13,980 nt of DNA, from NCBI GenBank assembly GCA_964576215.1, contig CAZNVM010000171.1:1-13980 (forward strand), in the 5' to 3' direction. Below the pieces are notes generated by a model. It did not search any database and was not told where the DNA came from. It worked only from the letters and a program-made list of their open reading frames with translations. Numbering within the stretch: the first letter of the stretch is position 1; every line of letters starts with the position of its first letter. Source of the stretch: JAVBSX01 sp964576215 (lineage in GTDB: Bacteria; Planctomycetota; Planctomycetia; Pirellulales; Thermoguttaceae). Positions 7,591 to 13,980 of the stretch are shown here, in pieces. The translations under genes and the position numbers were made by a program.

Positions 7591-7648
7591 AACCTGAAGC
7601 CTGAAACCTGATGCCTGAAACCTGATGCCTGAAGCCTGATGTCTGAAA
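7572..7648. repeat. Heptamer array CCTGAAR/CCTGATG spanning the pyrG end and tsaB start
   Basis: Eleven 7-base units run without a break: cctgaaa and cctgaag alternate, three units are cctgatg (7607-7613, 7621-7627, 7635-7641), and the last is tctgaaa. The array encodes the last residues and stop of PyrG and the start codon and second and third codons of TsaB. Because 7 is not a multiple of 3, TGA falls in every forward frame. Each cctgatg unit contains TGATG, a stop overlapping a start. Confidence 0.9.
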
Positions 7649-8349
7649 GAATTTTAGCTCTGGAAACGACGGAAACAAATGCGACCGTTGCCGCTTGGGA
7701 AGCGAATCGCTTGCTCGTGGAACTTCGACCGGAAGGACGCAGCGCGCAAACTCTTGCCCCGGCCATCCGGGAACTTTTGGATCGGCTCGGTTGGAAAAGC
7801 CGCGATGTTCAGTGCGTTGCCGTTGGAATCGGGCCGGGTTCGTTCACAGGACTTCGCGTTGGAATTACAACCGCAAAAATGTTCGCCTACGCAACGGGAG
7901 CGAAACTGATCGGAATCGACACGCTTGAAGCTCTTGCCGCAGGAGCTTCCAACGAAACCAAGCGGATTTCCGTTGCTGTGGACGCTCAAAGGGAGGAAAT
8001 CGTCGCCCGGAATTTCCAGATCGTCGATGGTTTACCGGTTTCTTTGGGACCGCAACGGTTGATCTCAATGGACCAATGGTGGAGTTTTGGCCGCGAAGTC
8101 GGCGAGGATGTGATTTTCGCCGGACCGATCCTTCGGCGAATCGAAAAAAAGGTGCCCGACGGAATTGTCCTGGAGGATCGTACCCGCTGGAATCCGTTGG
8201 CGTCACACATCGGAAGACTTGCCGTAAAACGTTACGAACAAGGTCAATTCGACGATATTTGGACTTTGCTTCCCTGCTATTCCCGACCCAGTGCCGCAGA
8301 GGAAAGGTCTCCGAGTTACGCTTTGGGGACGCCGGCCCAGTCGAAATAA
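7639..8349 (+). CDS. tsaB: tRNA t6A37 threonylcarbamoyladenosine biosynthesis protein TsaB
   Basis: The protein has 236 residues, the normal TsaB size. TsaB partners TsaD and TsaE in the cytoplasm to transfer threonylcarbamoyl to A37 of tRNAs that read ANN codons. It has the ASKHA-type fold: ILALETTETNATVA at the start and the diagnostic GPGSFTGLRVG loop at 65-75, followed by TTAKMFAYATG. The end, LLPCYSRPSAAEE, matches the family's usual P-Y-R-S-A-EE tail. The start is the ATG of the last cctgatg unit of the heptamer array, 48 bases after the pyrG stop. It has no good Shine-Dalgarno sequence, so translation may depend on reinitiation after pyrG. The 3' end overlaps the converging glycosidase-like gene by 34 bases. 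TsaD and TsaE are not in this window. Confidence 0.92.
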   Translation: MSERILALETTETNATVAAWEANRLLVELRPEGRSAQTLAPAIRELLDRLGWKSRDVQCVAVGIGPGSFTGLRVGITTAKMFAYATGAKLIGIDTLEALAAGASNETKRISVAVDAQREEIVARNFQIVDGLPVSLGPQRLISMDQWWSFGREVGEDVIFAGPILRRIEKKVPDGIVLEDRTRWNPLASHIGRLAVKRYEQGQFDDIWTLLPCYSRPSAAEERSPSYALGTPAQSK

Positions 8350-9437
8350 TCGTCCGGCACCACGATCACGATTTCCTTCTCGTCAAGCCGGGAAACCTTG
8401 TGGAGTTTACCGCTTCGGTATTGATAAACCTGCGAATCGCTTTCACTGCGGTAATACCAATTCTCAAGATACCCGGTTTTCAGTGCCAGATAACCTTCTG
8501 TAATTTTTTCATAAAAGAACGGGTCTTCTTCGCCGCGACCGGGAATCGGTGAAAGCAGTTCGACCGCTTCGATCCCGGTTTCCTCCGCGTGGTCGTTCCA
8601 GCTTGAAATGACAATCATTTCCGGTTTGCGTTTGACGGCGTTTAACCATTCCCGCCGGTACCGTTCACCGTTTTCCCGCGAAATCGGGGCCAACGTGGTA
8701 CCCAGGTTATTATGGCTTCTGGAAAAGCCCGGCGTGATACCATACACTTCCGACGTTTCGTATTGCATGTCGAACACCCAGCCGTACATGCCGGTTTTGT
8801 CAAGGTTGTGTTCCTTGTAAGCGTGAAATCCCTCCAAAAGATGTCCCGTTGCCGGACGCATCGTGAAGCGATTCTGCTTGTCCTGATAGCTGTAATTCTT
8901 CGCAATATTGAAATTGACGAACAACGGCTTGCCTTTCCAGAAAAAGGTGTTGTCCCGATATTTTTCGGCGTAATCAGCGAAAATGTCAAGTTCCGCCTGC
9001 ATTCCGTTTACATCGCCGTCAATCAGAGGCCGTCCGCCGGCGAAACAGATTTTCGGGGCGTTGGTTCCCAGTTCCCGTGCCATCGCAAAACAGGCGTCAA
9101 TGTGCCTTGCGATGTTGCCGCCGTCGTTGTAATGAGCATTGGTGTCATCCAGAATCAGGTAGTCGATTCCGATGCGGTGAAAAAATTGAAAATCGTCTTT
9201 CAGCTTTTCCGGATCGTCGGTCGCATAGTAACCGTGTTTGATCGGTTTGACACGGGTATTCGTCCCCCAATGGTGTTTGAAGTACACCGGGTCACGCTCC
9301 AGGGAATCCCACCAAACGGTGTACCACAAGCCGACTTGGGAGGGATAGTATTCGCGTTTGGCCGTTTGTGCCTCGCTCAAACCGGTTGTAACGGTCAATA
9401 ACAGGACGAATATCAATACGAGTTGTTTGCGTTGCAT
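8316..9437 (-). CDS. Exported GH99/GH71-like glycosidase (TIM-barrel type)
   Basis: The protein has 373 residues. Residues 1-23 form a signal peptide (QRKQLVLIFVLLLTVTTG, cleavage near SEA-Q), so it is exported. The mature part has features of GH99/GH71-type TIM-barrel proteins: an early aromatic strand VGLWYTVWWDS (35-45), FHRIGIDYLILDDTN (86-100), WKGKPLFVNFN (167-177) and, near the end, VISSWNDHAEETGIEAVE (276-293), which recalls the SWNEW-E-IEP segment of those families. The candidate catalytic acids are D97, D98, E285 and E286, but I cannot say which are used. The substrate is unknown; alpha-linked mannans or glucans are typical for those families. The start has an AGGA sequence (complement of 9446-9449) eight bases upstream. 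It lies downstream of mutL on the same strand with a repeat-filled gap of 89 bases. Confidence 0.55.
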   Translation of the reverse strand: MQRKQLVLIFVLLLTVTTGLSEAQTAKREYYPSQVGLWYTVWWDSLERDPVYFKHHWGTNTRVKPIKHGYYATDDPEKLKDDFQFFHRIGIDYLILDDTNAHYNDGGNIARHIDACFAMARELGTNAPKICFAGGRPLIDGDVNGMQAELDIFADYAEKYRDNTFFWKGKPLFVNFNIAKNYSYQDKQNRFTMRPATGHLLEGFHAYKEHNLDKTGMYGWVFDMQYETSEVYGITPGFSRSHNNLGTTLAPISRENGERYRREWLNAVKRKPEMIVISSWNDHAEETGIEAVELLSPIPGRGEEDPFFYEKITEGYLALKTGYLENWYYRSESDSQVYQYRSGKLHKVSRLDEKEIVIVVPDDYFDWAGVPKA

Positions 9438-9451
9438 GGTTGAATTCCTGA

Positions 9452-9528
9452 TGATAAGTGATAAGTGATAAGTGAAAAACTCTCCCCTATTTCCTATTTC
9501 CTATTCCCGATGCCCGATGCCCGAAATT
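9452..9528. repeat. Composite heptamer array filling the mutL to glycosidase gap
   Basis: Eleven consecutive 7-base units fit one phase from 9452: tgataag three times, tgaaaaa, ctctccc, ctatttc twice, ctattcc, cgatgcc twice, cgaaatt. The last unit runs into the mutL stop codon (9527-9529 on the complement). Three separate motifs keep the same period and phase. This occupies nearly the whole 89-base gap, leaving only the ribosome binding site and start of the glycosidase-like gene outside it. Confidence 0.8.
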
Positions 9529-11518
9529 ATCCCCGTTTGAACATTTTGTCAAGCTCGTCGCAGGTGAACACGAGCATCGACGGTCTGCCGTGTGGACAAT
9601 GGTGGGCATTGATTTCCGCGTCGGCAAATTTCAGAAGCTGTTCCATTGCGTCGGGCCGGAGTTTTTCGCCCGCTTTCACCGCCGCCTTGCATGCAATTTG
9701 ATGCAGTATTTCGTCGCAAAGATCGGTCGCGGTCGGCTTTTTCGACGAATCCAAAAGCGTGTCCAAAAGACCGAGCAAAAGGTCTTGCGGGTCCGTTTTT
9801 TCCAGAATCGCCGGATAGCCGGTCAGCAAAATCGTCTCGCCGCCGAACGGTTCGAACGTCAATCCGAGATTCGTCAAAAACTCCTTGTTTTCCTGCGCAC
9901 AGGCGTATTCCGTCGGGGCAAGGTCGAGCGGCATCGGAACCAAAAGCCGCTGCGAATCGATTTTACCGGACGCAAACCGGACTTTCAGTTGTTCGTAAAG
10001 AATCCGCTCGTGCATCGCATGTTGGTCGATGATACCAACCCCTTTTTCCGTTTCCACAATCAAATAACGGTCGTGAATCTGAATCGTTTTTCGGAGAGCC
10101 GGATTCTGAGAATCCGGAGACTGGAGAGCCGGTTTTTCGGGAACCAGTTTCTGTGATACCGGTTGCGGACGATTGATCGTGTGAAATTCCAGCCGCGTCG
10201 GTTTCGGAAGCCCCCATTCGTTCGACGTTTTCGTTTCTTTGTCCGTTTTCTTTTTTCCATCGTCGTAAAAGTCGGCAAAAAACGGGTCACGCTGGAACGA
10301 CTCCTCCAAAGTACGGTTGACGTCGAAGTTCTCCGGCTGCTGCGGGCTGGAAGCCTGCGGTCCCGTTGGTTGCTCTTTTGATTTAAGCGTTTCGACCTTC
10401 TTCTTGGCCCAGTCGGCGATTTCCTGACGCCGCTTTTGAATCGTCTCTTCGTCAATCGCTTTGCTCGGATCGTGAGAAACCGGCTCAATTCGTTTCGGTA
10501 AATCCGCAACGGAAACGGTCGAATTCATGTCGCTCGACAAAAACCGCTCCCGAATTGCGCCGAGAAAATTGGAATAGATTTTCTGCGCATCGAGAAACCG
10601 AACCTCCATTTTCGTCGGATGGACATTCACATCGTACAGCTCCGCCGGCATTTCGACCTGTAAAAACGCAATCGGAAAGCGTCCGACCGTCAAGAGGCCG
10701 CGATACGCTTCGGACAAGGCGTGTTGCAACGCCCGATCCCGAATATAACGGCCGTTGAGGAAAAAGTATTGCAGCTTGTTGTTGCTCCGCGAAATTTTCG
10801 GATGTCCGACGTATCCGTAAACGCTGATGTCGCCGCGTCGGCTTTCGACGTAAATGAGATTGTCGGCAACTTCCGCGCCGAACAGTTTGGCGATTCGATC
10901 CGTTCCTTTGCTTTCCGCCGGGAGATCATGGACGAGTTTCTGGTTGTGTTTGAGTGTAAAATGGATTTGCGGTTGCGGCAAAGCGAGGCGGATCATCGTT
11001 TCGAGGATATGTCCGAACTCCGTGGGAATCGAACGCATGTATTTCCGCCGGACCGGGGTGTTGAAGAACAGGTTTTCGACTTTGATGGCGGTTCCGACCG
11101 GCATTCCGCACGGGATAATTTCGCTAAACACACCGCCGTCGCTCCGGATTTCGGCCCCCTCGCCCGAGTCGGTGGTTCGGCTTCGCAAGACGAGTTGGCT
11201 GATTTCCGCGATGGACGCAAGGGCTTCACCGCGAAAGCCGAACGTCCGAATTCGGAAAAGATCATCGCTGTCGGCGATTTTGCTTGTCGCATGAGGTGTA
11301 AGGGCGAGCAAAAGCTGGTCCCGTGCGATTCCGCAACCGTTATCAACGATTCGAAGCTGTTCGGTTCCTCCTTTTTCGACTTCAATGTCGATTCGACTTG
11401 CCCCGGCGTCGACGGAGTTTTCGACCAATTCTTTCACAACGCTCGCCGGACGTTCAATCACCTCGCCGGCGGCGATCTTGTTAATCATGCTTTGTGAAAG
11501 AAGTTTTATGTGAGACAT
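9527..11518 (-). CDS. mutL: DNA mismatch repair protein MutL with endonuclease motif
   Basis: The protein has 663 residues. MutL links mismatch recognition by MutS to strand incision and removal. The N-terminal GHKL ATPase (about 1-330) has LVENSVDAGA with E33 and N34, DNGCGI (59-64), TFGFRGEALASI (92-103), FFNTPVRRK (151-159) and NVHPTKMEVRF (298-308). A variable linker of about 140 residues is rich in Pro, Ser, Gln and Lys. The C-terminal dimerisation domain (about 475-663) carries the DQHA-x2-E-x4-E endonuclease signature at 498-509, ACKAAVKAG (609-617) and CPHGRP (641-646). It is therefore the nicking type found in organisms without MutH, not the E. coli type. The linker contains pieces of repeat sequence (GPQASSP at 386-392, and 463-476). 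The start has no Shine-Dalgarno sequence, and a heptamer array lies directly upstream. Confidence 0.95.
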   Translation of the reverse strand: MSHIKLLSQSMINKIAAGEVIERPASVVKELVENSVDAGASRIDIEVEKGGTEQLRIVDNGCGIARDQLLLALTPHATSKIADSDDLFRIRTFGFRGEALASIAEISQLVLRSRTTDSGEGAEIRSDGGVFSEIIPCGMPVGTAIKVENLFFNTPVRRKYMRSIPTEFGHILETMIRLALPQPQIHFTLKHNQKLVHDLPAESKGTDRIAKLFGAEVADNLIYVESRRGDISVYGYVGHPKISRSNNKLQYFFLNGRYIRDRALQHALSEAYRGLLTVGRFPIAFLQVEMPAELYDVNVHPTKMEVRFLDAQKIYSNFLGAIRERFLSSDMNSTVSVADLPKRIEPVSHDPSKAIDEETIQKRRQEIADWAKKKVETLKSKEQPTGPQASSPQQPENFDVNRTLEESFQRDPFFADFYDDGKKKTDKETKTSNEWGLPKPTRLEFHTINRPQPVSQKLVPEKPALQSPDSQNPALRKTIQIHDRYLIVETEKGVGIIDQHAMHERILYEQLKVRFASGKIDSQRLLVPMPLDLAPTEYACAQENKEFLTNLGLTFEPFGGETILLTGYPAILEKTDPQDLLLGLLDTLLDSSKKPTATDLCDEILHQIACKAAVKAGEKLRPDAMEQLLKFADAEINAHHCPHGRPSMLVFTCDELDKMFKRG
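10342..10364 (-). repeat. Fragment resembling the palindromic element arm, inside mutL
   Basis: On the minus strand this reads gggaccgcaggcttccagcc and then cgc. That matches the hairpin arm of the palindromic elements (gggaacgcaggcttccagcc, then tgc) at 21 of 23 positions. It encodes GPQASSP in the MutL linker. It may be a remnant of an in-frame insertion or a chance match in a low-constraint segment. No terminal repeat aggattgcaaag is present nearby. Confidence 0.4.
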
Positions 11519-11525
11519 TATTGGA

Positions 11526-11560
11526 AATTACGAATTACGAATTACGAGTTACGAATTTAG
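11526..11560. repeat. Heptamer array AATTACG upstream of mutL
   Basis: Three exact units aattacg (11526-11546), one variant agttacg (11547-11553) and a degenerate aatttag (11554-11560) lie 8 bases upstream of the mutL start codon. If the promoter proposed at 11579-11587 is right, the array is transcribed as part of the mutL leader. Confidence 0.8.
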
Positions 11561-11578
11561 TTTGAGACAACAAATATG

Positions 11579-11587
11579 ATTATACCA
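11579..11587 (-). promoter_or_regulatory. Candidate extended -10 promoter of mutL
   Basis: The complement reads TGGTATAAT, a perfect TATAAT with the TG-n extension that lets sigma-70 promoters work with a poor -35 box. No good -35 is visible at 16-18 bases (CTGTTA is the best). Transcription would start near 11572, giving a leader of about 54 bases that contains the heptamer array. Confidence 0.4.
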
Positions 11588-11673
11588 ATTGTATCAATAA
11601 TTAACAGTGTTTTTTCGCAAGAAACATTTTTTTCGATCAAAGTACCGCCGAACTATCGGGCATAATAGGGTGC

Positions 11674-11677
11674 GGAG
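11674..11677 (+). promoter_or_regulatory. Ribosome binding site that fixes the lipoprotein start
   Basis: GGAG lies seven bases before the ATG at 11685. The open frame extends back to 11607, but only this start has a ribosome binding site and is followed directly by a lipoprotein signal peptide. It is one of only two Shine-Dalgarno-like sites in the window. Confidence 0.6.
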
Positions 11678-11684
11678 TTTTGTT

Positions 11685-12449
11685 ATGAAACCGATTTCCT
11701 ATGTCAACCAGATTATTTTGGCAGGGGCAGTTCTTTTCGGATTGTTTCCGCTGGGCGGTTGCGCACTGATTGATCGTTGGACCGGGAAATCAGGGAAACA
11801 AACCGCTCCGCCGACGGAAGTTTCGGAAAATTCCCACGTTACCGTACCGCCGATGTCGGAAACGGTTTACAAGCCGGAAATTGATCAGACGGAATACCTT
11901 CAAAAGCAGGCGGAAGAACTTTCCGTCGAAGTCGGGCGTCTTCAAACGGAATTGGAGGCCAAAGAGCAAACCATCCGAAATCTTGACGCTTCCTTAGAAA
12001 GACAGGCTGCGGTCGTTATTCCGCCGAACGCGCCGCTCCAGTACAATCCGGTCATTAAAATCGAAGGAGTGCGGGTTCTTCCCCGGGACGGAGAGACGAT
12101 TCGAATTGCAATCGACGACACGGTTTTGTTCAGCCAGAACACCACCGCACAACTGCTTTCGAGTGCCGACGATGTTCTCAGCAGCGTCGTCAGGGAAATT
12201 CGTGTCAATTATCCGAACAATGTGATCGGAATCGAAGGACACGCCGACCCGATTCTCGAAAATCCGCAAAGTCCGATGTACACGCTCGAATTGACGTTCA
12301 GAAAAGCCAACGCCGTCGCATCCTGCTTGCTGGAGCAAAGAAAGGTTACGATCAAACAGATCAAAATAACCGGACACGGCTCCGCCCGTCCTTTGCCCGG
12401 CGCGCGGCCTGAAAAAAACAACCGCATCGAAATGGTTGTCTTTCCGTAA
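11685..12449 (+). CDS. OmpA-family peptidoglycan-associated lipoprotein
   Basis: The protein has 254 residues. A signal peptide with hydrophobic core (IILAGAVLFGLFP) ends in the lipobox LGGC, with lipidated Cys at 26. A Pro- and Thr-rich spacer (about 38-62) and a heptad-like Glu/Leu helix (about 64-107, YLQKQAEELSVEVGRLQTEL) lead to an OmpA C-terminal domain (PF00691, about 142-252). That domain shows DTVLFSQNTTAQL, IGIEGHADP (181-189), LTFRKANAVASCL and the closing NNRIEM (245-250). These domains bind peptidoglycan diaminopimelate, so the protein should tie a membrane to the cell wall, like Pal. The canonical NxxLSxxRA segment is altered to YTLELTFRKANAV. The gene stands alone between divergent mutL and a convergent oxidoreductase gene, away from any tol genes. 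Confidence 0.85.
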   Translation: MKPISYVNQIILAGAVLFGLFPLGGCALIDRWTGKSGKQTAPPTEVSENSHVTVPPMSETVYKPEIDQTEYLQKQAEELSVEVGRLQTELEAKEQTIRNLDASLERQAAVVIPPNAPLQYNPVIKIEGVRVLPRDGETIRIAIDDTVLFSQNTTAQLLSSADDVLSSVVREIRVNYPNNVIGIEGHADPILENPQSPMYTLELTFRKANAVASCLLEQRKVTIKQIKITGHGSARPLPGARPEKNNRIEMVVFP

Positions 12450-12451
12450 TC

Positions 12452-12471
12452 AACGGTGCCTCCACCGTTTT
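12452..12471. terminator. Possible bidirectional terminator hairpin
   Basis: AACGGTG (12452-12458) pairs perfectly with CACCGTT (12463-12469) around a four-base loop, followed by a short T run. It lies three bases after the lipoprotein stop and six bases before the stop of the converging oxidoreductase gene, where a shared terminator is expected. The T run is only four bases and there is no A run on the other side, so it would be weak. Confidence 0.5.
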
Positions 12472-12477
12472 ACAGTT

Positions 12478-13803
12478 CTAAATCTCCGTAACGCCGGGAA
12501 TCGCTTGCGGATAATTGCCATCGGCGTCCGGCATAACCGGAGCGGGCTTATCGAAACTCAATTCGGCAATGTTCGGTGCGAGTTCGACCGTCGAAGCCCA
12601 GGCGGCGTCCTCGGTAACGTACTTGCCCGTGTCAACGGCCATGCGTCCGAGAATCGCGACAAACGTTGCATTCATTCCCGTCCCCATTTCATTCCAGGAT
12701 TGATTGTCCCGGATCGCCTTGAAAAGTCGGTTGTGCTCCGTTTGATACGAATCGTTTTGCGGTGAAGACGCCGTCCAACTGGGATTGCGAGGCTGGAACT
12801 CCCTGGCGTTGAACGCGGTGTAGATTCCCGGATGTTTGATCCCTTCGCCGAGAACGGCGTAGCCTTTGGTTCCCTGGACGGTCGCCTGAAAGGATTGCCA
12901 GGTGTTTGCAAAAAGTTTCGCTTGCATCATCATTCGCGTTCCGTCCTCGAAAAAGTATTCGACGGCGGCGACGTTGATCTTCTGGTCTTTATCGGTTCGC
13001 GTGATTCGTCCTCCTTGTCCCTGGGCAGCGACCGGCAAAGATTTTTTCGCCCAGCAACAGATGTCGAGGTTGTGAATCAGTGCGTCAACGATAAATCCGC
13101 CGCTTGTCCAGTTGAAACTGTAGGGACTGCGGAGCTGGCTTTCCAGCGGCGTTTGACCTCTGGGTCTGAACGAGCCGAGCGTGTGCATTCGATAAACCCA
13201 CATCGACATAATATCGCCGAGATTTCCGTCGTGAATCGCTTCGACGGTTTCCGCCGTTCGGAAATAATGCCGGTTATTCAGACCGATACCGACTTTGAGA
13301 TTTTTTTCGGCGGCGATTTTATTCGATTCCTGGAGCCATTTCAAACTGGGAATATCGACGGCGACCGGTTTTTCGGCAAAAACGTGCAATCCTTTTTCGA
13401 CGGCGTAAGCGTAATGCAGCGGACGGAACGCCGGCGGAGTCGTCAAAAGAACGACGTCGCCAGGATTAAGGGAATCCATTGCGTTTTTGTAAGCGTCGAA
13501 ACCGGAGAAGCTACGGTCGTCGGAAACAGAAACCTTTTCCGGCATCTCGTTTCGGAGCGAGTCCAGTGATTTTTGCGTTTTCTCGGGAAACACGTCGGCA
13601 ACGGCCCAGAGCGTTGCGGCCGGATCGGCGTTTAACGCTTGCCGAACCGCTCCGCTTCCACGTCCGCCGCAACCGATGAACGCGATTTTCATCGTCTCGG
13701 TCCCGGCGGCATGAACTTTGGGGACTGTTGAAAGCGTAAGACCTGCGGTCAAAAGCCCTGCACTTTTGAGAAAATCCCGACGTGTGTTTCTTGGTGTTTT
13801 CAT
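12478..13803 (-). CDS. Tat-exported Gfo/Idh/MocA family oxidoreductase
   Basis: The protein has 441 residues. A twin-arginine leader, TRRDFLKSAGLL at 7-18 followed by a hydrophobic stretch and HAAG (31-34), indicates export in folded form with cofactor bound. The NAD(P)-binding Rossmann domain begins MKIAFIGCGGRGSG (38-51) and includes the family signature EKPVAVD (144-150). The C-terminal alpha/beta substrate domain contains GGFIVDALIHNLDICCWA (235-252), where D240, H244 and D247 suit the family's usual catalytic acid and histidine positions. Members oxidise or reduce sugars, inositols or related compounds; the substrate here is not evident. Planctomycetes commonly carry many such Tat-exported paralogues. 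The frame is open 20 codons further upstream to 13863, but the start at 13803 places the RR motif at the usual distance. No Shine-Dalgarno sequence is visible. Confidence 0.88.
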   Translation of the reverse strand: MKTPRNTRRDFLKSAGLLTAGLTLSTVPKVHAAGTETMKIAFIGCGGRGSGAVRQALNADPAATLWAVADVFPEKTQKSLDSLRNEMPEKVSVSDDRSFSGFDAYKNAMDSLNPGDVVLLTTPPAFRPLHYAYAVEKGLHVFAEKPVAVDIPSLKWLQESNKIAAEKNLKVGIGLNNRHYFRTAETVEAIHDGNLGDIMSMWVYRMHTLGSFRPRGQTPLESQLRSPYSFNWTSGGFIVDALIHNLDICCWAKKSLPVAAQGQGGRITRTDKDQKINVAAVEYFFEDGTRMMMQAKLFANTWQSFQATVQGTKGYAVLGEGIKHPGIYTAFNAREFQPRNPSWTASSPQNDSYQTEHNRLFKAIRDNQSWNEMGTGMNATFVAILGRMAVDTGKYVTEDAAWASTVELAPNIAELSFDKPAPVMPDADGNYPQAIPGVTEI

Positions 13804-13920
13804 GGTTTTCAAAGCGAATCGTCTCCGGAAAAAATTGTAGAAGAGCTTGAAATTGATTAGCAAAATAGTAGCCTGGAACGTGACCGGTTAAACAGTGAAC
13901 CCCCGTCGCTCTCGTTCCGG

Positions 13921-13980
13921 TCTGCCGTCTGCCGTCTGCCGTCTGCCGTCTGCCGTCTGCCGTCTGCCGTCTGCCGTCTG
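13921..13980. repeat. Heptamer array TCTGCCG, at least 8.5 perfect copies, cut by window end
   Basis: Eight exact copies of tctgccg and the first four bases of a ninth run to the last base of the window. There is no sequence variation, unlike the other 7-base arrays here. It lies 118 bases upstream of the oxidoreductase start. There are no spacers, so it is not a CRISPR array. Confidence 0.95.

Noticed and set aside
8712..9401. 229-codon open frame on the plus strand
   Set aside because: It is the shadow of the exported glycosidase-like gene on the other strand and has no recognisable domain.
10721..11497. 258-codon open frame on the plus strand
   Set aside because: It is opposite the conserved MutL ATPase domain and has no family features.
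12832..13569. 245-codon open frame on the plus strand
   Set aside because: It is antisense to the Gfo/Idh/MocA gene, whose motifs are clear.
13921..13980. CRISPR array
   Set aside because: The repeat unit is 7 bases with no spacers.

Overview
The window reads as chromosomal DNA of a planctomycete, probably Pirellulales-like, with about half GC. This placement rests on recall and has no database support. The reasons are a CTP synthase whose synthetase domain closely resembles my memory of the Rhodopirellula-type protein, a Tat-exported Gfo/Idh/MocA oxidoreductase with the leader style common in that phylum, other exported carbohydrate-active proteins, and start codons that mostly lack a Shine-Dalgarno sequence.

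Layout. At 1-207 is the 3' end of an unrecognised gene. A 575-base gap (208-782) holds the first copy of a 153-base palindromic element. Then follow, on +, an exported NAGPA-type phosphodiester glycosidase (783-1658), a CPBP membrane protease (1666-2622) and a 972-residue single-pass membrane protein of unknown function (2753-5671). A second, inverted copy of the element sits directly after that stop codon, followed by pyrG (5971-7590) and tsaB (7639-8349). On - lie an exported TIM-barrel glycosidase-like protein (8316-9437) and mutL (9527-11518). A peptidoglycan-binding OmpA-type lipoprotein is on + (11685-12449) and a Gfo/Idh/MocA oxidoreductase on - (12478-13803). The genes are a mix of housekeeping (pyrimidine synthesis, tRNA t6A modification, mismatch repair), envelope and carbohydrate functions, and do not look like one pathway.

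Three things stand out. First, PyrG keeps its synthetase residues but has lost all three catalytic residues of its glutaminase domain (Cys to Ala382, His to Gln507, Glu to Gln509), so it should be able to use only free ammonia. Second, the two palindromic elements are about 97% identical, lie in opposite orientation, and are each flanked by their own, different 11-13 base direct repeat, which looks like target-site duplication by a small mobile element. Third, most gaps between genes contain tandem repeats of exactly 7 bases with a different motif at each site. One array forms both the pyrG stop and the tsaB start and creates a chain of tiny ORFs linked by TGATG.
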